Positions 49,817 to 61,698 of a stretch of 64,000 bases of DNA are shown in pieces (position 1 is the stretch's first letter; each line of letters opens with the position of its first letter). The notes beneath the pieces are model-generated. The model ran no database searches. It saw nothing but the letters and a program-made list of their open reading frames with translations, and was not told the origin of the DNA. The DNA is from Vavraia culicis subsp. floridensis (taxonomy: Eukaryota > Microsporidia > Pleistophoridae): contig NW_007360610.1 of NCBI RefSeq assembly GCF_000192795.1, forward strand, positions 1,417-65,416, in the 5' to 3' direction. A program made the translations under genes and the position numbers.

Positions 49817-52800
49817 ATGCATGCAATGCCTAACAAGCGTATAAAGCGCAACACTTCTACATCGTTACGTGCGCGTGACAGCGCGTGCACTCTGAACAGG
49901 AAGAACGAACCTGGTATCAGCGGTAAAAAGAGTGGCGGGGACAGTGCCCTACCGGAGGTGCTGAGCTCAACAAACACATTCCTCGGAGTTAGCAAGGTAA
50001 TTGGTCGCGCAAGCAGCACTGATATACCATCACACGATCACATTGGAAATGATGAGCACACGAATGTAATAAACAAGGAAGAACGAATAGAAATGTGTGG
50101 AGATGGCGCTGGAAACAGATACGGCAATGTGATTAGTCTTTACAACGATTTAAAAGAAGTAATGGAATTGATCGCAATGTACAAATATGGAAATAACAAT
50201 GAAGACGGTGGTAAAGAAACGGATGAGGTGATGCGGGACGGTCATTACATGGAGGATTTGTTTAGGGATGTGGCTCGTAACATGATTGTTAAGTATAAGA
50301 GAAGAAATGTGAGCTGTGAGGTGAAAGAGGGATTTTACCTGTGCAATGAGTGTATGGAGCGGTATATAGTTGTGGAGAGACATCTTAGAAATGAAAATAT
50401 GGTTAGTGATGAGATTGGAGAGAGTAAGAAGGGAAAAAGGAATGAAAATATGGTTGGTGATGAGATTGGAGAGAATAGAGTGAAAGAGAATGGAAATAAC
50501 AAAAAGATCATTGTGGGCAAAGATCAGGGACAAATGATAAAAATTGGTGGAAATACAAATAGAGAAAAGTGTTTAGATGAGAAAATGGCAAAAAATGAGC
50601 GAGGACATCAGGACGAAGAGTGCCCACAGGAAACAAGAGAAGGAGTAGCAGGAGATGTTTCCCAAAAGTGTTCCGTGGATAGCATATCAATGAATTTGAA
50701 TGACAGAAAACTGCACAGGAAGACCTCTTTAAGGAGTGGCGCAGTTGGAACAGAAAAGGGAGCAGTAACAGGTATAATCGATAAGGATGGTCCCATGAAC
50801 ATGCTTAACGCGTTAAAAATAGTGAGTATAGCAGGAGATACAGCGGAAAAGCGTAAAAATTTATTGAAAAGTGAGAAACTGGTGGATAAGGCATTGAAAG
50901 TAGACGAGATGATACGGAAAAAAGATGGTTCAACACCAAAAGCTGATGAAACTAGTTCTCACAACGAAAAAAAAGTGGGTTTAAATCGGAGTGCGATGAC
51001 AGGACCTGCTCATTTTAAAGTTAAGGTGATCAGGAACGACAGGGACGAAGGCTATTTTGTATATAAACCAAAGTTGAAAGAGAAAAAAGGCGTTTTACTG
51101 GGATTTGATGCCATAACAAATGAGATTATGAAAGAAAATAAGACATTTAACGCTCGTCAAGGCTCTAACATGCGATTAAGAAAGGTGCTGGCCGACGGAA
51201 AGGCTGCTTTTAGTGGTGTTGGGAGCCCAGTAATCGCTCCCGTTGGTGTTCTGAAAGTGATCAAAAGCAAAGTAGCGAATATGGAAAGAGATGGTAAGGT
51301 TAGAGAAGTAGAAACAGAAAAAGTTGAGAGCTTGAGTGGTGGCAAGAAAGATGTGTTGAAGGTAAAAGATAGCAAGGATACTGCTGGAGAGATAATCGGG
51401 AGGATGAGGGAGGTGCCGCACAAGGATATGAAGGAGAGGAATATTGAAACAAAAAAAATTGGAAGTGTGTCTGGAAGCAGAAATGAATTGGATGGGATTG
51501 TGCCTGTGGGACACAGTGCCATGTTAGGAGGAATAAGCAGTTCTGGAAATGATAAGGTGCGAGAAAGCACAGCATGTGTGATGGGAACCAATCAAAAGAG
51601 TGGTGCTCCACGGGTAATTGGTGTTTCATTTAAGGTCGCAAAATTGGATTGTGATAGGGATGTACAGGCAAAGGTAAATCTGGTAAAGATAAGAAATTGT
51701 GGGGATATTCCGGACGAAAAGACGAATACCGAGATCGGTGAAACGATAACCAAAAAGCGGCTTAATGAGTTGCGGGCCATTTACGACCGCGAGGATGATA
51801 GGCGAGGAAGTGGTATATCGAATGTCAAACAAAGCTATAACGAACCTGAAGAAAGGCAGGTAAGTGGTAAATTAGGGGATATCAGAAATGCACTACGAGT
51901 CATCAGAGATATAAAGGCTAAATCCAATAAACAGGATGCTATTAATGACAAGAGTCCACATGACATTATTCACAGAAGACAGGAGATATCCGGAACTAAT
52001 CCCATGGCAGAACCAACGGATAGTAATTTGTTTCCTGCTGTCGTCAAATCACACAAAGTGATAAATTTAATCACTCCAAATCTATTGAAGGCCAACGATC
52101 TGTTCAGAGATGAAACAGAAAAAGATAAATCGAGCCAATTATCTCAGATTGAGCGTGAAATTGACGTAAAAGAAGAAATTATCAGGAGAGAACAGATGAA
52201 TTTCTTTTCGAGTAAGAAGAATGATGCAAAGAATAGGAAGGTTGTAACCAAGGGGCGGATTGAAAACCACGGTGACAAGCATTTAGAGGCACATATAGAG
52301 AAGATAGCCACGACTGGCAGCGGTAATTCCAAGGATTCTGCTGGTGAAACTAAGGATTCTGTCGAAAGGGCGACCGTGAATGTCAGAACCACGGATATTT
52401 CGTCTGCAAGCCGCCCCGTCAAGAACGAAGAGAAAAAGAAAAATATGTACCAGATGATGGTAGAGCAGATAAAAGATACGCTGACATTTAAGCCAGCAAA
52501 ACCTCAGCCTGGTGCAAGAGAATCGTCTGGTAGAAATGCAGCGCCTAGCGGTGTTGCAGACGTAAATGATGCAGAAAAGGATAACAAAACGAATAGAAAG
52601 ACGACAGATGGCGTTTTAGATAACAAGGATGTTGCACTGGCGAAGGATAAGCCAGTGGCTGTGCCCGCGAAGGAGAAAGCGGATATCGCATCTGCCAATA
52701 CGAATATCTCTGAAGTAAAAGCGTATGTTGGAGCAGAAACTTCAGAAGACGTTGTTCATAAAGTTTCATCTGTGGAAGTAGATGAAGGAAATTCATTGGG

Positions 52801-53017
52801 AGATGTTAAAAGGAGTCGTAATAGGCGTGTTACCAGAGCGGAACCATCCAAAGAGGAGAATTTCGAGCCTAACACAAAAGATGAGCGTGCTTCACCCGTT
52901 TCTAGGGATGAGTATGTTATTTTGACACTAGACGAGCTGAGAGAGTACAGGGTGCGTGTCAGAGAGCTGATAGATTATTTTGAAAAGCTGATTGCTGAGT
53001 GTAACGCCAAGAATTAA
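49817..53017 (+). CDS. Very large disordered, charged protein, unknown
   Basis: 1066 residues from the ATG at 49817; an ATG at 49826 is nearly as good. Almost the whole chain is low-complexity and rich in Lys, Glu, Asp, Asn, Ser and Gly. Exceptions: a short folded-looking zone (about 90-190) with CEVKEGFYLCNECMERY (C-x7-C-x2-C, perhaps a metal knuckle lacking a fourth Cys) and a C-terminal helical tail (about 1030-1066, DEYVILTLDELREYRVRVRE) resembling a dimerising coil. RNENMVSDEIGES is directly repeated as RNENMVGDEIGEN near residue 205. Many Lys-rich clusters could be nuclear signals; there is no signal peptide. A scaffold of a nuclear or kinetochore-like structure is a guess only. No C-run at the start. 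Confidence 0.7.
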   Translation: MHAMPNKRIKRNTSTSLRARDSACTLNRKNEPGISGKKSGGDSALPEVLSSTNTFLGVSKVIGRASSTDIPSHDHIGNDEHTNVINKEERIEMCGDGAGNRYGNVISLYNDLKEVMELIAMYKYGNNNEDGGKETDEVMRDGHYMEDLFRDVARNMIVKYKRRNVSCEVKEGFYLCNECMERYIVVERHLRNENMVSDEIGESKKGKRNENMVGDEIGENRVKENGNNKKIIVGKDQGQMIKIGGNTNREKCLDEKMAKNERGHQDEECPQETREGVAGDVSQKCSVDSISMNLNDRKLHRKTSLRSGAVGTEKGAVTGIIDKDGPMNMLNALKIVSIAGDTAEKRKNLLKSEKLVDKALKVDEMIRKKDGSTPKADETSSHNEKKVGLNRSAMTGPAHFKVKVIRNDRDEGYFVYKPKLKEKKGVLLGFDAITNEIMKENKTFNARQGSNMRLRKVLADGKAAFSGVGSPVIAPVGVLKVIKSKVANMERDGKVREVETEKVESLSGGKKDVLKVKDSKDTAGEIIGRMREVPHKDMKERNIETKKIGSVSGSRNELDGIVPVGHSAMLGGISSSGNDKVRESTACVMGTNQKSGAPRVIGVSFKVAKLDCDRDVQAKVNLVKIRNCGDIPDEKTNTEIGETITKKRLNELRAIYDREDDRRGSGISNVKQSYNEPEERQVSGKLGDIRNALRVIRDIKAKSNKQDAINDKSPHDIIHRRQEISGTNPMAEPTDSNLFPAVVKSHKVINLITPNLLKANDLFRDETEKDKSSQLSQIEREIDVKEEIIRREQMNFFSSKKNDAKNRKVVTKGRIENHGDKHLEAHIEKIATTGSGNSKDSAGETKDSVERATVNVRTTDISSASRPVKNEEKKKNMYQMMVEQIKDTLTFKPAKPQPGARESSGRNAAPSGVADVNDAEKDNKTNRKTTDGVLDNKDVALAKDKPVAVPAKEKADIASANTNISEVKAYVGAETSEDVVHKVSSVEVDEGNSLGDVKRSRNRRVTRAEPSKEENFEPNTKDERASPVSRDEYVILTLDELREYRVRVRELIDYFEKLIAECNAKN

Positions 53018-53461
53018 TCTAAATGGTTATTTGCCACTCAGCATCAAGCCGGCTAATTAACAAAAGAAGTGTGATTAAATCTGTTTGTTATGTTTTCTAA
53101 AAGCGGTTTAAGCCAATTTATTACCGTTTTACAATCTTTTTGAATTATTGTTTCGTGTTGTCAATCCTAAGGACGTAAGTTCGTTTGAAAAATGATTTTC
53201 GTCGACAGGAATACTCTCATAAGTTGTCAGAATGCACTTTGCTGCTATTCAAAACAACAATAACCATAGATGCTATTGAAGAGGACACAACATTTATTCA
53301 TCACATCATGTGATATAATCCCCGATCACATTATTTTCTTTTTTATAGCTTACCAGTCATTTCATGGTACATTTTACATCTGTATAAAACAAATCGTAGT
53401 CTTTTAACATGTCAAGATCACAGTTTAACCAACATTCACGGTTTAATTTATTATCATACCA
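53018..53461. other. Intergenic region
   Basis: Short A/T-rich gap between convergent genes; nothing seen. Confidence 0.55.
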
Positions 53462-53968
53462 TCAATCGAAGAATATTCTGGGATTGCTTTTGATTTCCTG
53501 TTGTTTAACATTGTCATTATTTTCATAACTAGGTGCGTGAGTCTTCTCGTATTTCAATTTAGGTATTTCATCCACATGTACACAAAAACGTATTTTCATA
53601 TTAACGTGCTGAACCGGTGTATTGGATCGTTTCAACCATAGATTTTCCGAGCCTGTTAATTTTTCCACTATGCTAGACACTGGTAAATGATCACTTACAG
53701 TGTTGTAATCAGTAGCACGTACCAAAATTTTCTCTTCGGTGCTATCCCCAACACCAGCGGTCTCATGAAGTTCTGTGCTTCTGTTATCGGTCCAATCATG
53801 AGACGGTAACGGTTGATCCGCTGCGCTTTTCTTTGAACCTTTGTTGAAACGGCCTTTCTGACGTTTACAAATCTCATATGCAGCAGCACAAACAAAGATA
53901 ATGGCAATGCCACTAATTGTTATTGTAATTTTCGGGTATCTTTTACAGAAGAACGGAATAACTCCCAT
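53462..53968 (-). CDS. N-terminally anchored membrane protein, unknown
   Basis: 168 residues. A short basic N-terminus (MGVIPFFCKRYPK) leads into one membrane segment (about 14-34, ITITISGIAIIFVCAAAYEI), a basic stop (CKRQKGRFNKGSKK) and a polar domain ending RIFFD. No family recognised. The next gene on the same strand, with its TAG-split tail, has the same plan (short head, single N-terminal membrane helix, Lys/Arg cluster, long polar domain), so the two may be distant relatives or a functional pair. No C-run. Confidence 0.6.
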   Translation of the reverse strand: MGVIPFFCKRYPKITITISGIAIIFVCAAAYEICKRQKGRFNKGSKKSAADQPLPSHDWTDNRSTELHETAGVGDSTEEKILVRATDYNTVSDHLPVSSIVEKLTGSENLWLKRSNTPVQHVNMKIRFCVHVDEIPKLKYEKTHAPSYENNDNVKQQEIKSNPRIFFD

Positions 53969-54525
53969 GTTATGCTTTATCGTAAGAGCTTGTAATTCTT
54001 AATACACTTGCGTTAATTAAATAAATCATTATTTGATAGTTTTAATAACTCGGAAATGTGAGCATACCATGATTGACAGATGTGTTAGACACAAAGACCG
54101 ATGATGTGCTAATAAATGATCTATGAACGTGAACATTCCGTTTTATTGGATGAAAAAGCTGAGTTGGAACAATAGTGGGAGCATGACTGCTATATTCCAG
54201 GATATCGGTAACCTGAAGATTTACGAAATGCAAAAGATACTATTTTGCAAGCTTAGAATGTGAGATCGTGCGAAACATAAGATAGGAGAGGTATATTATC
54301 GATGAATTTGTCATATGTAACACTTTTTGAATTGTACTTCTGACATACCAATCAAAGGTAACCAAACACACTACATTATTAACATATAACCGGGTTACTA
54401 GCAATTATTCTGCTATTGGCCCATGTCTCTGTGTATAGCAAGAAAGAATAGAACACCGCAGTATAACCGCTATTAAAGAAATACTTTATTTAATGTTGAC
54501 ATAAGAAGAAATTTTATAAACGATT
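53969..54525. other. Intergenic region
   Basis: Nothing supported between the two membrane-protein genes. Confidence 0.5.
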
Positions 54526-56292
54526 TTACTGGCGGTATGTCTGCGTATCTGGAATTGATGCTTCTTCATAAACTATGGGCCATTCTTGGAAAGAATCGTT
54601 TGATTGATCTAAATTGTAGAGTTGAGAAGTGCTTACACTCATGCGGTTGCGTTTCTTCTGCTCTTGTAATGTCTTTAACCCATTTCTTAGTATCACATAG
54701 TTATCATCAACGCTTATGGATGGATTTGGTGATTCATACGCCGTCTTGTTCTTTCTCATCGACAACCTCCTGGTCAAGTGTTTGGAGATTTTCTCCCTGA
54801 CTTCACCGCAGGACTTTTTAAATTTTGATAGAATTTTTTTCGCGTTCGATGTTGCTCTCTTCTTTTCGGTAGTTTCATCTTTCTTATAAAGTTTTTGTTG
54901 GATCGGTAACTTAGGATTGTCATGCCGTGTACCATAGTAATTAGCAGCTTGTGGTGAAATATATGGTGCCTAGGCTTGTTCCGCAATACAATTGCGGCTC
55001 TCACATTCTTTTTGCAGGTTTGGCAGACACTGCTGTGGGTTGAATTGTTCAAGGCAGGATGCTTTAACATTCACTGTCTGAACATCTTGTTTCATACGAT
55101 CTTTTAAACTTATTTCAGAGAACGAAGGTGTTGGTTCTGGCAACCTAAACCCCGTGTCCTCTACGTTGCTCTTTTCACCCTGTTTTCCACTCCGATTACC
55201 AACATCTGCTATAGCGTTGGGATGAGCACATCTTTTATGTTCAGCAAAACTTGGGTTGGTATTTAGGACAACTCCATAACGTGTATAACCGTTAAAATAT
55301 CCATTCTGGCCCGTTTCAGGACACTTTGAACATGATTGATCGCAAGAAGTGATCTGCAACTCATTTGAACTGCAATTATCATTGAATGAATCGTTTCGCA
55401 TGTCAATCGGAAAGCACGCTTGCTCTTGACATTTTTTATGAGGAAGCACAAGATGGAAATTGTCATGCGGTTTTGAACCAGCATCACAGGTACCAACACC
55501 TTGCTGTGCTTCCTCACCGTTACAATTCACATCCGTTTGAGCCACGCCATAAAACACGCGTGATGAAATGGAATCACCGCATGTTTCGGGCGTACTTCCA
55601 TTATTCATATCATTGTTTATTATTCTTAGTTCAGCAGGTGCATGGCAATATCTTCCATTCTCCTCGTCTTGATTTGGCGTTTCCTCGAAGTTACTACCAT
55701 TCATAATTATCCCATTATACATTCTCATTTTCCTGTGTGTGTTAACATGCGATTTATCTCTTTGCTTCACCGCTCCTTTATTTTCCTTACAAGCTAAAAT
55801 GTTAGGAATTTTGTCCTGTGTTTCTGTTTCATCGCCAGTATTTGGTAAGATCCTTTCACAGGTTTCATTCTCTTTTTTAGGATCTCTGGTTGTTCCTTTT
55901 TTGCAGGTTAGAACATCTTCGGAATGTTCACTCATCTCTTTTTCATCATCATTAACTTTTTCTGTCCCGTTAGAGGTGCTCCTTGATAGTTTATTCGTGT
56001 CACCTAACATGCCATTATCATTTTTTTCCTTACTCATGTGCACGCTACGCTTCATATAAATGCCACTGGATGGTTTATACGTAGCATTCTTTCCATTATC
56101 TGTGGTCCTTTGGGCGTTATTTGCTGTTTTTCCGGTATTATTCTTGTCATAAATATTATTTTTTTTACGTTTGCTCTCAATCCGCCAAATCATGTAGAAA
56201 GCGGAGAAGAGAACCAAACCGCCGATCAAAACAGCTAGCACCAGCATTATTTTTCTGTAAAAAGGATCTTTTTTGGTGACCGTGACAATCAT
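54526..56292 (-). pseudogene. Membrane protein gene split by an in-frame TAG
   Basis: ATG at 56292; 440 codons to TAG at 54970-54972, then the same frame stays open for another 147 codons to the stop at 54526. The part before TAG has a short head, a membrane helix (about 15-38, IMLVLAVLIGGLVLFSAFYM), a Lys/Arg cluster (RIESKRKK) and a long polar region that becomes Cys-rich towards its end (SCDQSCSKCPETGQNG, ...ECESRNCIAEQA). The part after it is equally protein-like: Lys-rich helix KKILSKFKKSCGEVREKISK, then NYVILRNGLKTLQEQKKRNR. A point mutation to TAG in a 588-codon gene is simplest; a shorter functional product, readthrough or a base-call error remain possible. No family recognised. Confidence 0.65.
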
Positions 56293-56311
56293 ACTGCAAT
56301 AATTCAAATTC

Positions 56312-56322
56312 TTTATTTAACT
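56312..56322 (-). promoter_or_regulatory. TATA-like element AGTTAAATAAA
   Basis: Identical 11-mer to that at 3651-3661, here 20-30 bases before the ATG at 56292. It supports the ATG start over the TTG extension. Confidence 0.45.
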
Positions 56323-58013
56323 GGCAAAATTAATAAACCTGTCGATGTGTTTGAAATGCGATAAGGAACGAACAGTTATACGCAACACATACGTGCTATA
56401 CATGTAGAGTAGCTAAACTAAAATTGAAAACTGCATTTTATAAACTGATTGATGTGCTAAACGTACATTAACCTAATTCATTTTTTGACAGATTAAATTC
56501 TTTGATAACTTTTCGAAATATTATAACGCTGTTGTGATTTACAGTCTATGGGCCTTCTTCAAGAAAATTACAGATTACCGGTTTATTATTACCGCGTTGC
56601 TTGAACTTACAGTGCAGCGGAACCTGCAGAAATATACCATATTAGTGTTGTTGTGTGCGATAACGCGATGCATACTGACTGTAATCGTACTTGTATCATT
56701 AAGACTGTAACGTGGTGCTTTTCAACAGTTATCACGAGTTAGCTTGTTGATGTATTCTGGTTCTGTTCTGCATTATGTTAGGAGAATTGATCAGGTTCGA
56801 TAGCTAAGACTTAAAATATGGGCTCGAGTGACCAAGTGGGACGGCTAACATGCAGCAGCTCCGGTGTTCAAGGCTTGAATCTTACAGTGTAAAAAAATTT
56901 GATATATACATGCTTGGTAGAGAAGTGAACAGTGTGCAAAGACAAATGGCAAGGACAGACAACATATACTCTCGATTGTTCGTATGAATGCTGTGTGTTT
57001 TGTACTGTAAGTGTTTAGTTGAGGTAAATTTGATGATTATATTGCCTCCTCATGTCGTGCAGGATCGAGCGGACGCTTGAAGATTGAGATGTACCAATTC
57101 ATAGTGGCAAGTATTAAACGGTGACATAGAGTAAAAATGTTGAACTTAGAATTTGTTGTGAGAAGACTCAGAAAAAAGTTGATAGTAAATGCAATATCAG
57201 CTCTCTCAGAAGAGTTTGTAGACTGTTCTGCAATTCAAACACTGAACCGTATACTTAAGCCATTAGTGCCAATGGTTCAAGGCTCTTCAGCTATTTTTTA
57301 CGGATTTGTATGAAAAAGGTACAGCCGTCTCTTTCTAGGTGAAAACATTCAATCAAAGAATTGTTATTTGCCTAACGCTTAATCGCAGTGTACTCATGTA
57401 GCTAAGCATTCCTCTCTCTTTATTGATACCATGAAAATATTACTTCGTTTAATGACCCGCTGAGGGTTGTATTGTGGCCATTGGATTGGTCTTTCTCTCC
57501 TGAACAAATTACCAATGTGACCAGATAGGTGTCACTTTCATTATCCATGTAAAAGGTTGGCAAAACATAAAAATAACATTTTTGTGCGTAATATTGACTT
57601 TATCTGCATGTCTGATAACTGTTAGACACCCTTCTTCTGGGAGTATCTTGGGCCACTTTTGCGCAGAAGACTTTACACTATGCTGTTTCTAATAAGCCAA
57701 GGAAGGCGTTCTTATCCATGCCGGCTGTTCCCATGCCACTGCCATTCATAAACCTATAACTTGAAATGCGGAATAAGCTTGTTGCGGTATATACCCTGTG
57801 CTTTTGCCTGGTAATCTCATAGAGTAGAAGGATAGAACCTAACTACCTCTCGTATAGATTTATGGAGCAAATGACAAGTGTTTCTTATAATTTTTTTATA
57901 AATAATTGTACATTTCTGTGTTGCAAGTGCCATGATAGTGCAAATAATGCTTGTTACATCTAATTGAGCAACACCGATTAACACGAATAATTTTTAATAT
58001 TTGTTCAAACCTT
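56323..58013. other. 1.7-kb intergenic region with a tRNA-like stretch
   Basis: No protein gene supported. 56821-56890 has features of a decayed tRNA (listed separately). Confidence 0.45.
56821..56890 (+). other. Possible decayed tRNA
   Basis: CTCGAGTGACCAAGTGG resembles an A box with D arm, and TGTTCAAGGCTTGAATC, about 35 bases on, resembles a T arm, at roughly tRNA spacing. No acceptor stem can be formed and the boxes each have mismatches, so at best this is a tRNA relic. Confidence 0.2.
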
Positions 58014-60795
58014 TTACTCCCTGGCTTCTCTTGTTATAGAATCGAAGCTTATTGACCGTGTGGGTGAAACTAGAACAAAATATTTAAGATAATTGAAATC
58101 AATGCATACACCAAGAAAATTAATAAAAGGATTTATTTGAACGCCATCTGCTGTATCCATACACTTGCATATCAGCCTATTGCTACGCTCAATCATTAAC
58201 TCGTTTACTTTTATCTTCATTGTTCTTGCTCCTTCATGCTTCTCATATGGCTCTGAATAACGTTTTTTAAGCATTTTGAGGGACGGCATCAGCACAGAAA
58301 TTGGGTATAAAATACAAAGAAATTGTACATCTACCACCATGACCTTCAAACTTTTTTGTTGGCGCATAACAATCGATGGCTTTAACGTGTACTCGGTCGT
58401 CCACTTCCTATACTTCTCGGAAGGCGCAGTAATGTTCAACAGCTTTAGATTTATAGGCAGGTTATAGAGAAATTTACCAGTGATGTTTTTCGCACGCACT
58501 TGTAGAACTTCCAGGTTTTCTAATCCTTCAAGTGATTTGCAGTTAACCATATCAACAGCAACACATGTGAATTCCAATTTCGAAACGGTGTTCATTACCT
58601 GTTCTTTCAAAATATTTTCTAAAAGAGAATTAACTATAATATCAGATATTTCATAGATTAATGTGGATGGCTCCTCGTCTTTTATTGCCAAAAATTTAGA
58701 TTGTATGCGAGGATCGATCCAACAACCAGTTTCTGATAGGAAAAATGCTATTGATTCGTTGCAATACTCCAGAATTCTTTCATCATTTTCAGAACTGTAA
58801 TTACTTTCAACTGAAGGTGATTTATTTCTTCAAAATCCAACAGCAATACACAATCGAATCTGATCTCTGACAAATGTTCATAAAACATATACGCTTTATA
58901 CACTTCAATCCAGTATACTTAGTGACATTTCTCCTTGATATAGAAAACTGTAGAGTTAAACTATCAAGTTTTTCTATTTTTTGAGAATTGATCACGACGT
59001 TACTATCGTAAACTACGAGCTCTCTGCATTTTCGCTTCAGCACTATTTCTACGTTTTCACTCGTTGATACATTTTGCAGCACAAACTTTTCGTAAATGTC
59101 TGAGAGTCTCGCTGACTCACCAAATCGAAAACCGAACAATCATATTTTTGACAGACTATGTGCTGAATTATAAATGGATGATATTTCTACTTTTATACCA
59201 CTACCAAAGTACTGTCTTATTCCCATGTACGGCCCTAAATCAAATAAGCCCACCGATCGTGATACATTCAAATGTTTACTTGCCCTGCTGAATATCACAC
59301 ATGATCCTGGAAATACTTCAACGGAACTAAATGTTATTTCCTCTATGATTGGATCAACATTTACAGTTTCTTCGACTTTGATATCTTTTAATATCAGTTG
59401 CTTTTGACCAGTGTTCTTATTTTTTATGAATTCTAAACACGAATTAAACTCTTTTCCAGTCTGAATCGTGTGAAAGCCTGGTAGCGTAACTCTGACCGGT
59501 GTGTTTTCTATCGTAACATCCCCGTGTTTTTTGTCGAATATCAAAATTGAATTTTCATCTAACTCACACCATTTTACTTGAACAACTTCGATGTGATCAG
59601 GGAGTACAATACGTCCACTAAGCTTCAGTTTTGTGAATTCTGCCTTGACCACGTTGTTCGGAATATCGCTGAATGATTCTGCGGTTAAATTCTCGACAAA
59701 ACTTACTTCAATTTTGACGTTTTACGGTACTGATTTTACAAAAGCGAGGGAAAATCGCATACATATTGCTATTATCGGAGCTTGTATCCAACTAAGATCT
59801 GGAAAATTGATCTGAATGCCAACATCCTGAAAGTTAAAAATTATTTCACCGATGTTTTTACTGGCAAGTAAAATACAAGTTTAAATCAAGGCTAAATTAC
59901 TGATCACTATATCAACTATTGTGGTGTCATCAAATCGTAGCTCTTCGTCACATATAAAGACAGTATACGGCGAACCGTCCTCGAGATTGATAATTTTTTC
60001 GTGCAAAGTGTACTGATTTTTGCTCAGCCACACATAATCTATGGTAAAATTATCGAACAAAAATGCTAATGAAAAATCTTGCTGATTTACATTTTCAGTG
60101 AATTGCCGCGTGTTTTCGCAGAATTTCCATTTTGATCAATCAGGTTGAATACGATGTATGAATTAGCAATTTCTCTAAAGTAAGTTGCATTTTCGTTATT
60201 GCTCAATAATAATGAAGAAAACAGCTTTGTAGGATGAGCACATGCATGTTCTGCAGAATTATTTTTATAGTTTATCATATCCTGGAGCAGAGTGTTGTTA
60301 TTCTGCAGATGCATACATATATAAAATGCAAGTATTCCCTTTCTAAGTTCACCAAACATTGATAGATGAGGCAATATATAGCAAATGTCACATACATCAA
60401 ACGTATTTTCCTTATGTCGCGATATATTCATAATTTTTCTGTACAGTGATATCGGAAATGAAATATGAATAACTTCGAATTGAATGTTTTTGTTTTCTTG
60501 TATTAGACTGTAATAGGATTCATATGCGTTTCTTTTTATGTCCGAAACATGGTTGTGAAAGTGTCCTTTTATCAGAGCTCAATTCTCTTCTCTCCGCTTT
60601 CTCATTGATCGAATCACAATAATCGTTGTTACGTGATGAAGGGGATGCTGATATTACCGATCCATATCCATTCCATAGTCCAGGCATTCGTGTATCTGTC
60701 AAATCATCAAATATCAAAAACTGGTTATTCTGATTTTGGAAAACCAAAATGTATCTGAGACTGACTTCAACATAGTTATATAAATTTGTCCACAT
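58014..60795 (-). pseudogene. Decayed LRR-like protein gene, copy 2
   Basis: The order of segments on the minus strand is 60795-60520, 60519-60087, about 60080-59890, 59652-59140, 59139-58822, 58821-58014, each in a frame different from its neighbour. They match copy 1 at 30551-33312 in order and total span (2.78 kb against 2.76 kb). The C-terminal piece (225 codons) is the best preserved: Leu-spaced strands LENLEVLQVRAKN, LPINLKLLNITA, SLKVMVVDVQFL and NYLKYFVLVS. No signal peptide is obvious at the N-terminus (MWTNLYNYVEVSLRYILVF). The breaks lie at different places from those in copy 1, so the two decayed independently. Confidence 0.7.
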
Positions 60796-61698
60796 GGACC
60801 TTAATACGGTACATTCTTTTGTACTTGGAGTATTAGCCTGAATAAGAAAATCATTTAATTAATTTTTAATTATCTACATCAAATGCAGATAATTTGCATG
60901 CGAACATGCAAAAAGCAGGTGAAACAAATGCTTTGGTTATCTTTACTTGATAGTACATATGTTGAGCTGTTCATCATCATAATTTTACACTTAATCATAA
61001 AACTGTTTCGTTCTACAACGGTTGAGACTATACAAACAAGAAATGACTGCCCTACAGTGATATAGAACGCATTTTGTATGTATGCCGAATAAACTTGGTA
61101 TAGAATGTGATTGTGGTCTAATATCTGATATATGCACGTAAAATTTCATTATACAATCACTATAAAACTAGTTAATTCAGTTGATTAGTAATTTCACAAA
61201 ATCCGTTGTAAAGCCCTATTGTTATGAATGTACCTCCTATAACAATAATATATTAGGCTTTAAGGATTAAATACCACTGCTAGTACCTATAAATACTATC
61301 ATAGCACTGTAATTTTAGCTCTATGATCTTTCAACACGTAAAAATTTATCACTCCAGTTCAAGCACAATATAGCCCTGTTTATTTATTTGATGAGCAATA
61401 AGTGATGGTTTAAAATATCATACACCATTCACAACGTCTTATAAATACTATTTTCCAGCAATACTATCAAATTTTATCTACCTATTCTATTCTTTACGTG
61501 CCTTTGTACCAATAGTACCGTTTCATTCGCTAACTCACCATATCAGTGGTGTTCATTGACACACTCTCCATTATTTTGTTATTTGCCAGTAAACCGTACT
61601 TTGTCTCAGTAAACCGTCATTAAGTCATTCCGAACCGATCCAAATTACTTTACAGTGATCCTCTGGTATTTTTGTTATTATCATTTTTATTTTTTGTA
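60796..61698. other. Intergenic region
   Basis: A/T-rich; a 60-codon plus-strand frame at 60883 is not supported. Confidence 0.5.
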
